From Cyanophora paradoxa (Eukaryota; Glaucocystophyceae; Cyanophorales; Cyanophoraceae): 64,000 bases of DNA. Location: positions 1 through 64,000 of the forward strand of contig QPMI01000228.1 of the NCBI GenBank assembly GCA_004431415.1, written 5' to 3'. The translations under genes were made by a program, and so were the position numbers. The notes below the pieces were generated by a model. The model was given only the letters and a program-made list of their open reading frames with translations. It searched no databases and was not told where the DNA came from. Each line of letters begins with the position of its first letter. Position 1 is the stretch's first letter. Below, in pieces: positions 11,261 through 22,153 of the stretch.

Positions 11261-12275
11261 CGCGCTTCAGGGTTCGAGGAGCGCGCCTGATCGCGCGGAG
11301 GGCGGGTCAGCTCACGCTCGCGGCGCCGGGGCCGTCGGTTGCCGCTTCGAGGGACGCACCGAACGCTCGCGCCGCGCCTGAGCACGTGAACCGCTTCTTC
11401 TGATTCGCGAACTGGGTAGAGAAGCTCGGAGGGGGAAGAAGCAGGAAATGGGGGGTAGAGTGCGTCCAGAGACTAAGTACCTCACTAAGGAGCTGGGGTA
11501 GAAAAACAACAGGGGGGTAGAGTGCGTGACGGGCCCTGAGTGGGAATCGCCGGAGCGAGAGAACACATGTGCCCGAAACGACACTAGCCGGCATCTAGCC
11601 GCTGATGGGCCAGTGGTGGGCCAGTGGTGGCTAGGCAATTTTGGGTACTTCAATTTCGGATTTCAATGCCTTCGTCTTCAACGAACGGCCGCAGTAGGCT
11701 GCCAGACTGTGCCAGTAGCGGCCGCGCTTACCCTGGAAAAACCGGTTTCCCCCATGGCCAGCTGTCGGAGCTTTCTGCGACCTTCAAGCGCAGCAGCGGA
11801 CGATCCGGCGGGCGCGGGCGCCCCCCCAGTGAACTTTCGCAGAGCTGCAGGCAGCCTGCAGGCTGCAGCCTAGCTAGGCCGCAGCAGTCCTGCAGTGCGC
11901 TTTCGCATGCATGCGCGGCGATGATCGTGATCTTGAGCGCCAACTCCAAGTAGATAGCAGCTCTTGGCTCGTGCCTTGCAACGGCATCTGCGCGGCAGCT
12001 GCGGCCAGGTGCGGCGTCCCAAACCTCCAACCGCTCTCCCTCGCTCTCTTGAGGTTAACGTTCATCGAACGAGGAAGGCCTGCTCCTAGCAACGGCAACG
12101 GCAGCTGCGGGTTCAACGTCGAAAACCTCCACCCGCGCTCGAAGTTCGCTCGCTCGCCCAAGATCAATCAGGAGCGAGGACCGTGACCCGGCCTCAGCGC
12201 CTGATTTGACGTTGCAGCCAGCAGCGATCGACCAGCGCGCCCGTTTCCTGCGCGAAGAGTGGTCCGCGGGTAACG
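11261..12275. promoter_or_regulatory. Divergent spacer, eIF5B / PPC-domain gene
   Basis: About 1 kb separates the two start codons, so both promoters must lie here. There is a short direct repeat of a sequence containing GGGGGTAGAGTGCGT (about 11450 and 11513). AACGTT/GTTAAC palindromes occur near 12050, and again inside the first exon of the next gene. No gene seen. Confidence 0.45.
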
Positions 12276-15200
12276 ATGGCTCTCAACGTTAACGTTAACG
12301 GGGATCAAGCGAGTCTCGCGAAGGTCCGCTGCGTCTGCGCGGGATCCGCGTTGCGGATGCGCTAGGGCGCTGCGCCCCCACGCCCTTGGCCATGGCAGGT
12401 GGATGGGAAACTGGATCTTCTCGCACACCTGATCCAGAAGCGCGTCGAGCCGGTGGCACCGGTGCGTCCCCAGGCATCCCGGAACTCCGCGCCCTCGCGA
12501 TCGACGGCGCCTCACGGGGCGCCGGGGGATGTGCGGCAGCCTCTGACGGGGCGGCCGACGCCGCGGGTCTCCTCGTACGGGTCGCTTACCGCGCGGGGCA
12601 CCGCGGAGTCGTCCCGGCGGGCCGGCTCCAACGGCGCGGCCGCGGGCGGGGCGGGCGCCGGCCTGCGCTCGGGCAGCTTCCCCGAGCTGGAGACGGAGGA
12701 GCGGGAGGGGCCGCCGGGGCTCGTGGAAGCGAGCCCGCACTCGAGCAGCAGCGCCGGCTCCTCCTCCTCCGCCGACCGCGACCCCGAGGCCCCCGGCACC
12801 GCCGCTGACCCTGGCGCCGCCACGCCGCCCGCGCGCGGGCGAGCTTCGGGCGGCGCGCGGGGCCGCCCCCGGCCCTCGCCCAGTCCTTCTCGTACACCTC
12901 TTCCTTCAGGCTCCGCTCCCGCCGCGCCTCGACGGGCGACATCACCCCGAGGAGGCCGCCGCCGCCGCCGCCGCCCTCGCCCCCGGCGATCCCGATGCCC
13001 CGCCGAGCCCGACGCTTCCTCCCCCGAGCTGCCGCCGGCGGCGAGCCCGGCGAACGCCCCGCCGCCTCTAGATCACCCCCGCTCTCCACCTCGCCCCTCC
13101 CCGAGTCTGCCCTCCGCGGCGCCATCGGAGTGCTGCGCCAGGGCCGCCGCGGCAGCTTGCCGGCGGCGCCGCCACTGCCGCCCGCCACGGCGGCCGGCCC
13201 CGCCTCCGCCGGCGATCGCGACCGCGACTTCGTGCGCCGCGCCACCGGCCCCCGGGCCCCCCGGGGCGCCCTGCGCCGCCTCGCGGGCTCAAGGGGCCGG
13301 GGCGCAGCTGAAGGACTTCGCGGACATCCGCGACAAGATGTGCCGCGCCCAGCGCTGGGCCGTGCGCCCGCCCGCTCCCCGCCCCCCCCCTCCCCTCCCC
13401 CCCCCCCCCCCCCGCCCCCGCTCCCGCTCCCGCACGCGTCCAGCTGAGCTCAGCGGCTGACGGGGGAGGGGGCAGCACGACGACCGGCGGGTGCTGAAGA
13501 GCGGGGAGTTCGACCTCGACACGCTCGACAAGGGGGAGATCAAGGCGCGCCCCTCTGCGCCGCCCTCCGACGCGATCGCGAGGGGGCGGGGGCCTGACGG
13601 CGCCGGCGGGGGCGGCGCGCAGTACTACCGCTTCGACGTGCCCCCGGGGACCAACCGCCTGCTCGTCCGCCTCAAGGCCCTCTCGGGGGACCCCGACCTC
13701 TACGGTCCCCGCCCCGCCCGCCCCGCCGCGCCCCGCCTCCAGCGTTGAGCCCGGCGGCGTGCAGCGTCGTTCCTGTACGACTTCCCGTCGCCGGAGCGGC
13801 ACACGTTCAAGAGCGCGAACGAGGGCGACGACGCCCTCGAGCTCACCGACCAGGACCCCGAGTTCAAGGCCCGCACCCCCCCCCCACCCCCGCCGGCGCT
13901 GATGGCGAGGCGGGTGCGGGCAGGCGGCGCCGCTGTACATCGCGGTGCACGGGGCGGTGAAGAGCGAGTACCGCCTAGCCTGCCTCGCCGCCTCTTCAGT
14001 CGTCCTCACCCCCTCCAAGTGCCCCGCCCCGCCCCGCCCTCCCCGCCCCGCCCCGCAGCTGAGCGGAGTGAGCCGCGCAGGGCGGCGGCGGGGGTGTGCG
14101 AGCCGCACCTGCCGGCCTACTTCCGCGTCAACCTCCCCGACGCCCGCATGTCCATCTGCGTCCGCCTCAGTCCGCCCGCCCCGCCCCGCTCCCCCTTCCA
14201 GCCCCGCCCCCGAGGCCTGCCGCTGACGGTGGCGCGGCGGCAGCGCTGGAGAGCGGGGAGGAGCTGCAGGAGGAATACAAGCCGCGGCTGTACGCGTCGA
14301 CGGAGCGCAAGTTCCCGGACGCGCGGCGGCGCACGTGGGAGCTCCGCTTCCCCGAGGACGAGCCCGAGGCGCTCCTCGTCATCGACCCCATCGACCTCCG
14401 CTTCCGCGCCGGGTCCTCCCCCCCCCCCCCCCCCCCCCCCGGGCCCCGCGCCCGCGCCTCGGGCCGGACGGCTGAGGCGGGCGGGGCGGGGGCAGGTGGG
14501 TGTACCTGGCGGTGGACGGCCCGCTGACGGCCTCCGTCAAGTTCTCCATCAACGCCTACCAGCGCAAGTGTGAGCCGCCCCGCAGAGCTCGGCCTCCCGC
14601 CCCCGCCCCCCGCCTCGAGAGCTCCGATCGAGCGGGCCGGGCGGCGCTGCGCAGACCCGCACGACCCGCGGGGCGAGGCGCGGCTGGACCGGTCGGCGAT
14701 GCTCGCGATGACGCGCGCCGTCAACAGCGGCCTCTACTCGCGCGCCGGCACCGCCGCCGCTTCCGCCCGCCCGACGAGCTCCGCCTCCCTCGCCCTCGCC
14801 CTCGGCATCGACGAGGCCGGCAGCGAGGCCGGCTCCGCGACGACCCGCGCCTCGGGATCCCGCCCCGCCGTCCCCCGCTCCCTCAGCAGCATCACGCCCC
14901 GCGGGCCCTCCCTCAACGCCCCCGCGGGCGCCGTGGGCGGCGTGGGCGGCGGGCGGGCCGCCTCGGGCTTCGCGACGCTCTCCATGGGCGCCATCGCGCG
15001 CTCCTCGCTGCCCCCCATCGAGTCCCCGGCCCCCGGTCCCGGCGACGACGACGAGGAGGAGGCCCCGCCGGCCGCCGCCCGCGCGCAGGCCCCGCCCCGC
15101 TCCTTCTCCAACATCTCCGCCCCGGCCGCCGCCTCCCCGGTCGGGGCCGGGGGCGGCAGCGGCTCGGGGGGGAGCCCGCTGGCGATGGCGGCGCCGAGCC

Positions 15201-16222
15201 TGAGGGTGGAGGCTGTGGAGGCGGAGCCGGGGCGGTGGGGCGGGGGCAGCCTGCGGGGGGGCCGCGCCTTCCGCTCGGGCTCCTTCTCGGCCTCGACGAG
15301 CCCCTACGGGGGCGCGACGCCGCAGCGGCCCAGCCCCAGCATCTCCCCCGTCGAGCCGGCCTCGCCCAGCGCGGGGCAGGCCACGCCCTCGCCCCGCGCC
15401 TCCGCCGCCACCCTCCGCCCGCCGCCCCGCCTCCTCGGGCGGGCGCTTCCTCACCCGGCGCCGCCCCCGGGCGCCCCGGCACGACGAGCCGCGGCTCGGC
15501 CACGCCGGAGGCCGGCCCGGGCGGGGAGGCGGTGACCCCGAGAGCCTGGCCCTCGCCATGGCCTCCAACGCGCGCCGCGCCGCCGCCGGCGCCGGCTCCG
15601 GGGCCCCCTCGGCCGCCGGGGACATCGAGGCGGGCGGCTCGGGCCCGCCGTCGGGGCGGCGAGCCGGCGCGGCTCGCTGCACCGCTACAACACGTTCAGC
15701 GTGCGCGAGGGGGCGCCCTCGCGGCGCGCCTCCCTCCTCTCAGAGACCCTCCCGAGGGGAGCGCCAGCGTCCCCTCCGCCTCCCCGCCCGCCATGGCGGC
15801 CGACGCCGAGGCCGCCCCCGCCCCGGGAGAGCGCGGGCGTCGCGGGGGCGGGGGCCGGGGTGGGGGTCGGGTTCCTGCAGCGCTCGGGGACGCTGGTGCG
15901 GTCGGGGACGATGAACCGGCGGCGCTCGGCGGAGCTCGCCGCGCCCCCGAGCGTCGCCGACGTCCTCGCGAGGCTCGAGGCGCGCGAGGCCGCCCGCCCG
16001 CCCCGCAGGAGGAGGAGGCGGCGCCGGCGGCGGCCCCGCCCCGCCCCTCACCCGCTCCCGCTCCCCGACATCGTCTTCCCGAGGGCCGCCTCCGCCCCGA
16101 CCTCTGATCCCCGCCCGGCCCCCCGGCCCCCGGCCCCCCGGCCCCGCCTCCCGCTCATCCCCGCTCCGCATCCCCCCCATGCGTCTCGCATCTGGCCCTC
16201 CGCATCCGCATCCTTCGACTAG
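12276..16222 (+). CDS. Protein with two PPC-like beta domains and Ser-rich tail
   Basis: Function unknown. A short first exon, 12276-12323 (MALNVNVNGDQASLAK), splices in phase across 12324-12398 to VDGKLDLLAHLIQKRV. A Ser/Pro-rich stretch follows, then FADIRDKMCRAQRWA. The first beta-sandwich (13610-13975) reads GEIKA...YYRFDVPPG...LSGDPDLY...LYIAVHG, the pattern of bacterial pre-peptidase C-terminal (PPC) domains. A second, more diverged copy lies at 14100-14570 (PAYFRVNLPDARMSICV...VYLAVDGP...KFSINAY). The C-terminal half is disordered, with several basic-Ser motifs (NRRRSAEL, RRASLLSE) resembling kinase sites. There is no obvious signal peptide, which is odd because bacterial PPC domains are normally exported. 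Many introns, one with a run of C near 13394-13410. Exon borders in the disordered parts are uncertain. Confidence 0.62.
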
Positions 16223-17085
16223 ATCTTTCCCGTTCACTTTCGGGAGCTCTGGGACCTAGCCCTAGGCCTCCAGGAGCCCCTAGGCGTATCCTTTCGGCGC
16301 AGCCGCCTCCGCAAGATTTGGCTTAATTTAGTCTTGACTCGAGCTCGAATCATCGCAGTTGGTCTATAGCGTATGCGTATCGCCGTAGTAGTGCTCTAGA
16401 ATACGTTCCGCTGCTTAACTGCTGACTGCTGCGTGCAACAAAATGCAATTGCTTCCTAGTGCTAGCTTTAGTGCGAATCCGAACTGCTTTAAGTTTTTTT
16501 CGAATCTTGATCGATTGTGTACAGCCTGTGCAATTGCAATCTCTTAGATCGGAATCAATATATCTACGTAGATGAGAAGCCTGAAGTTTAATCCTTTTTT
16601 GTGCAAGTAGCTCAGCTTACTGTGCATACCACGACTCCTTGTCACAGTGTCGAATTCGAATTCAATCCTCCGAATCTGGCTCCCGGAGTCCGATACGGCC
16701 CCAGGGCCCGGCCCCCTTGAATCATGGCTAGCCTAGTAGTAGCATTTGGAGTCACTGATCATGAATTGCGATTCAATGATTGGCCCCGGGCCCCCTATAC
16801 TATGATAGCTCAGCGGCTAACATTCATGATCCGATGATCAGGCCAGCCTGGCAGGCCGCGGGCCCTGATCATCATGGCATGAGGCTAGGCGAGCCGCTCA
16901 ATCAATCACGGATCCGGAGTCAGGAGCTGTAGCTGGCAATGGACTCGCGATGTGGTCATGATCAGAAGACGACATCATTCCAGAAATGTGCACTCAGTGT
17001 CTATAGCTAGCTACTGCAGCTGTACATGCGCATGCGCATGTACACGACATGCTACACAACCAGGGCGAATTCGAAGCAGCGCATG
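16223..17085. other. Intergenic between convergent genes, no gene seen
   Basis: Markedly more AT-rich than the genes. It holds many short palindromes (GCTAGC, TGATCA, GAATTCGAATTC near 16655) and no ORF of interest. Presumably the two 3' UTRs. Confidence 0.6.
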
Positions 17086-19998
17086 TCACTGCAGTGCGAG
17101 GGCGAATCGCTGCACGGCGGCGGCGGCCTCGGCGCTGCCCCTGTCTGCGCGCGCCGCCTTGGTGGCCGCCGCCAGCGCGAACGCGAACATGCTGCGGCCC
17201 TCGAAAGAGAGCGCCTGCTGCATGTGCGCCTGCGCGCCGGCGCGCGCGTTACGGTCGCGTGTGATGTGCATTCCGGGCACGCGGGCAGCTGCGGTGCACG
17301 TGGGGCACGCATGCACCTCGCACAGCTGCTTCCTGGTGCCGGTGAAGAGGTTGGGCATGTTCTCGCCGGCCTCCGTCGCCAGCCAGGAGAAGCGCTCCGC
17401 CTCCTTCCAGCGGCCCCCGGCGAGGGCCCCCTCGCCGGCGCGCCGCGCGAAGAGGGCCTGCAGCGCGAGGCACTCCTGCGCGACCTGCCGCAGCGACTCC
17501 CCCTCCCGCCCCTCGAGCCCCGCCCGCGCCACCGCGAGGTGCAGCGCCCGCGCCTCTGCCGCGTACTCCTCCGCCAGCTCCGCCCTCGCCTCCCCCCCGA
17601 GCCGCTCGCCGGAGGCCCTCGCCCGCTCCAGGGCGGCCTGGAGGGCGGCGCGCTTTGCGGTCTCGTCCCGCGGGGCCGGGGGCGGGGCGCGGCCCTCGAG
17701 CCGCAGCACGAAGTCGTCGACGGGGACGCTGAACGGGTCGCGCGCCTCTGCCGCCCGCGCCGCCCTCAGCGCCTCCGGCCGCCTCCCCTGCTTCTGCAGC
17801 GCCTCCGCCAGCGCCAGCCACGCCTGCGCGGCCGCCGGCCGTGAGGGGCGGCGGTGCGCGGTGAGGGAGGTGGCGAGGGGGCCGGGGCGCACGGCGGCCG
17901 GCTTGCGGCGCATGTCCTCCCCGGGGAACCGCGAGTCGAACCTGTCCCACATGGCGATCGCCTCGCGGGCCCACTGCTCGCCCCTCGCCGCCTCGCCGGC
18001 GGCCGTGTGCGCGATGGCGCCCCCGAGGGCGAGCTCGGCCTCGACGAGGTAGGCGCGGGCCCAGACCGTGCCGCCCCTCTCCTCTTGGGCCCGGATGGCG
18101 GGGCGGACGAGCTCGAGGGCCTCCGCGTACTTCTCGCAGCACTCCGGGTAGGACCAGGCGCCCGAGCCCATGCGCGTGCGCAGGTGCTCCCCGAAGGTGC
18201 GCGCCATCGTCGTCCGCGACACCAGCTCCCCGTCCACCCGCCCCTCCTCCACGTCCTGGAAGTAGGCCATCTTCTCCACGTCGAGGAGGTAGCCCGACTG
18301 CAGCAGCGCCGCCGGCGTCGCCCCCGCGTCGGCCGGCACCGAGTCCCCCGCCTTCTCCTCCAGCCGCCGCAGGCACTTCCGCACGACGGCGCCCTCGGGG
18401 TCGCGCTCCGCGCCCTTGCGCGCGGCGCCCACGGCCTCCGCCAGCCGCCCCTGCGCGTCCAGGACCTCCGCCAGGCACACCCACGCCTGCAGCGCGTTGA
18501 GCGCGCGCTCGCGCACCGCCGGCGGGGGGAACGTGAGAAGGGCAAGGGCAGGCGCACCGCGCTCCGCCTCTGGAAGATCAGCTGGTAGTTCTCCGTCGTC
18601 CTGTCCAGGTTCGTCATGTCGTCCCACTGCGCCACCGAGTGGCGCGCCCACTCCTCCGCGTTGGCGAGCTGCCCGCCAGGAAGCGAGAGCATGGCGGCGA
18701 TGAGCGCCGCCTCCGTCACCCGCCGGACGACCTTGATGGGGTCGTCCCCGAGCGAGCCGCTGCCCATCAACTCTATCATCGAGTCGCGACTGGCAGCCGC
18801 CGACTTGCGCATGTCGGCTCCCGCCTTGCCGAATCGCAGCGAGCCCGACACGAGTTGTGACAGAATCTTCTTTCCGTTCTGCTGCCCAAGCAGCATGGAC
18901 TCCAGCAGGTGCAGGTTGGACATGTGCGGCGCCCCGCATGCCGCGAGTGCCGGCGCCAAGGCCGACTCCCGCGCCGGCGCGAGGCGGGTGACGGTGTTGC
19001 TGATCTCGACGTCGGTGGGGTCGCGGCGCTGCGCCTCGAGTGCGGCGTCGAGCGCCGCGGCAGCCATGGTCTCGCCCTGGTCCTCTAGCGCCCGCGCGTA
19101 CGCGATCCACGCCTGCGGGCGGCGATCGGCCCGCCCCGAAGCGGGCGGGGCTGGGGCCAAGGCAGAGGGACCTTGGCGGAGTGCTGGAGGGCCTCGCTGC
19201 GCAGGAGCGGCGACTCGAACTCCTCGTTGTTGTCGATGATGCTCTCCAGGCCGTCGACCGCCTCCTTCGCCGCTGCCGCCGCCTCTCTCGAGCACCCGCA
19301 CCGCCGCCCGAACTCCGACGCCATCAGCATGTGCGCGCTCGCCAGGCTGCTCGCGTCCTTGATCGCGCTCCGGTCCCGCGCGGGGGGCGGCCCCTTGAGC
19401 GACCCCAGGGCGTCCCGCCCCGCGCTCAAGAACATCTCCATGACGGCCTGGAACTTGCCGGGCCACTCGGGGCCCTCGGAGTCGGCGGCGCGTCAGCAGT
19501 GCGCGCGGTGCGAGCAAGGCGCCGAGCGGAGCTGACCAGAGGAGAATTGTGTCCCGCCAGCAGCCGCGGAGCTCAGAGTAAGCGAACGTCTGCGCGGCGG
19601 AGCGTGAGGGGAGCAAGCAGCAGCAGGCGGACGGACCGCAGCGGACCTCTTCCCAGAGAAGCCGCCAGCCACGCGGCAGGTACGACTCGAAGAGCGCCAA
19701 ACCAGGCTCGGACTGCGAAGCGAAAGAGAGAGCGCGCGTCAGTCACTGCAGCCGGTGGTGGCGCCCGGTCTCCGTACGCGTACACGCCACGCGAATCGGC
19801 ACTGGCGGTCGCGATCGGGCGCTTACGTACGTGGGCAAGCGGTTTCGCGTGGTTCACTGCCCCGCGCGCCTCCCGTCCTTCCACGAGGAGGCGCAGCAGC
19901 CGCAGAACGGGCCGCCGCATCGCTATGTCGAGGTACCGCCAGCTCCGGAAGCACGGCCGCGTCACCTGGACCTCCCTGGACCGCAGCAGACTCGTCAT
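17086..19998 (-). CDS. TPR-repeat protein
   Basis: Scaffold-type helical repeat protein; specific role not recognised. Proposed exon 1 is 19831-19998 (ATG 19998, MTSLLRS...), joined in phase across 19475-19830 to GPEWPGKFQAVMEMFL. Tetratricopeptide-like units are visible as QAWIAYARALEDQGE...ALEAQRRDP (about 19100), QAWVCLAEVLDAQGR...GAERDP (about 18480) and QAWLALAEALQKQGR...AAEARDP (about 17830). Each has the A/G/Y spacing and the terminal 'RDP' turn. Longer helical segments between them (DMRKSAAASRDSMIELMGS; TMARTFGEHLRTRMGSG) look like degenerate units. There is no signal peptide or TM segment, and it ends RFALALQ-stop. Confidence in a TPR protein is good; the first exon is tentative, as MEMFLSAG at 19441 could also serve as start. 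Confidence 0.68.
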
Positions 19999-20459
19999 GA
20001 TCAGAGCACGCTTACATCACGCGTACGAGGGGGCGATCGGACCAGCATTCCCTCGCGTTCGTGCTGGACGCGACGAGCGCGTTGATCAGAGCGCGGAGGT
20101 CATCGCCAGCGTCGTCTTCGACATCCTCCAGCGGGTCGATCGGGCCCTCCAGAGCGTGCGGCGGGCGCGCGGCCGGCGCCGCCTCGGCAACGATGAGCGG
20201 CAGGGCCTGCGCAGCGGCGTCTGCATTGTCGGCGTCGGCGCGCTGGCGTCGCTCCTTCACCTCGCTACCCCTTCATCTCAAGTGTCGCGCGCGGCGCGCG
20301 GCAGCCGCTGAGCTGGCGCCGGCGAATGCGCCGGGAAGACTGTACCCCCTCCGACCTTCTTCCCCTGCGAACGAAGACAACACATTTCGAATTCGAAGCG
20401 CAAGCTGGATCGACGTCGACTTCCAAGTCACTGAGTTCCGCGGCCGTACGCGTGCATGT

Positions 20460-20816
20460 TGCGCTGAGCGGGATGCGCTAAGCAGTTGGCTAGGCCCAGA
20501 GGCGCCCCAAGCAGAGAGGGACAGGCCCGTACGGCACCGTAGGGCGGCGGCAAGCGGGTGCCATTACGTACACAGCAGGCGCAGAGCCAGCGTAAGACAG
20601 ATAGTAAGACAGAGAGAACAAAGACAGATCTGGCAAGGACAGCAAGCGAGCGCCGCGCGGGGCAAGCGAGGGCCCAGGGCTAAAATAAGCGGGCCAGTTG
20701 GCAACAACGTGGCACCAGGAATAGCAGGCTACAAAGGGTACAAGGCAAGGCAAGCTGCCGGCTTAGAACCGACGACCAGGGCTAGCTGGGATCGGAGTCG
20801 GAAAGTGGGCGGCACA
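20460..20816. repeat. 357-bp direct repeat, copy 1
   Basis: Identical over 357 bp to 21670-22026 (offset 1210). The first flanking base differs at each end. It carries no coding signal, no terminal inverted repeats and no poly-A tail. Both copies share a GACAGATAGTAAGACAGAGA purine-rich patch. Confidence 0.9.
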
Positions 20817-21669
20817 CGCTTCCCGCTACAAAAAGCCGTCCTCGGCGCTACGAGCTAAAGGCTGAACTAAAGCTACGTAGGCGAGGCTGAACGTTAACGG
20901 ACTACGAGCCAAAAGCCGGCTACCGTCCCTGCACAGAAAGCCGTCCTCGGCGCCACAGCGGGCGGGCCAGAGGGGCGCTTCATAGCTGCCTGGCGAGCCT
21001 GGCATGTCACGAGCATGCTGGCGACTCGACAAAACGAGACGACGACGAGAAGAAGGTATGTTTGGTATGTTTGTGAAGAATACTCATCCAGGTATCTTTT
21101 ATCATCATATGTCTCACTGTACGTGGACCAGAGAAGAAACGACAGGCCATAACGACAAGAAGATCATCATTCGATCGGCGTCAACACGCAATTCGATCGT
21201 TATGACGACGTGTGTAGATGTAGAGGGTGTTGCTCCACATACAATACATTTAGTAGTACGTTGTGGCGTCGTCTCTCGATACAATACAATACAGTTTCAT
21301 TCGACATGCGCGCGGGCTGCATCAGCATCTGTTCTTGAGCGCAGCCACGGCACGTTTAGATGACTGTGAGCGCATGCGGCTCAATAGACGGGTTGGCGGA
21401 CGCTTCCCACTACAGAAAGAGTGGTGCGCCAGGTCCGTAAGCAAGAAAGGCGCAGTGGCGGGTGGAAAGCTTAAGGCATGAACCATGCGGTTCGTATTGC
21501 TAAGCTCTGCCGCATAGGCGCTTCCCACTACAAGAGAGTGGAGGCCGTACGCGCAAGCCAAGCCTTGAAGGCAAACGATGGCGTGGTTGTCCAGGGGTTC
21601 GGGCAAGAGCGCAGCGTTCGTCCCCAGGCATACGAGCTAAAAAGTCGAAGCCCAACGCAGCAGCCCCCA
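20817..21669. other. Spacer between the direct repeats, with short dispersed motifs
   Basis: No gene seen. A motif of the form CGCTTCCC(A/G)CTACA recurs at about 20818, 21400 and 21520. AAAGCCGTCCTCGGCGC occurs twice (about 20831 and 20938). This patchwork suggests nested, decayed repeat copies. The middle part (about 21100-21300) is locally AT-rich. Confidence 0.55.
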
Positions 21670-22026
21670 TGCGCTGAGCGGGATGCGCTAAGCAGTTGGC
21701 TAGGCCCAGAGGCGCCCCAAGCAGAGAGGGACAGGCCCGTACGGCACCGTAGGGCGGCGGCAAGCGGGTGCCATTACGTACACAGCAGGCGCAGAGCCAG
21801 CGTAAGACAGATAGTAAGACAGAGAGAACAAAGACAGATCTGGCAAGGACAGCAAGCGAGCGCCGCGCGGGGCAAGCGAGGGCCCAGGGCTAAAATAAGC
21901 GGGCCAGTTGGCAACAACGTGGCACCAGGAATAGCAGGCTACAAAGGGTACAAGGCAAGGCAAGCTGCCGGCTTAGAACCGACGACCAGGGCTAGCTGGG
22001 ATCGGAGTCGGAAAGTGGGCGGCACA
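21670..22026. repeat. 357-bp direct repeat, copy 2
   Basis: Perfect copy of 20460-20816, lying about 130 bp downstream (in + coordinates) of the gamma-tubulin complex gene's stop codon. Perfect identity in non-coding DNA implies a very recent duplication, ongoing gene conversion or an assembly artefact. Confidence 0.9.
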
Positions 22027-22153
22027 ATGTGAACGTGCTTCCCCATGGGCCAGAGCGCATTCAAAACAGCTTGGCAGGTTGCCATGGACAGCGACGGGCT
22101 ACAAATTTGAATGGGCCGGGAGCTATATATATAGCCTAAAGCGCTAGCTATAG

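Noticed and set aside
20490-21963. Identical 87-codon minus-strand ORFs in both 357-bp repeats
   Set aside because: Identity follows from the DNA repeat. The product has no domain and there is no sign of codon-level constraint.
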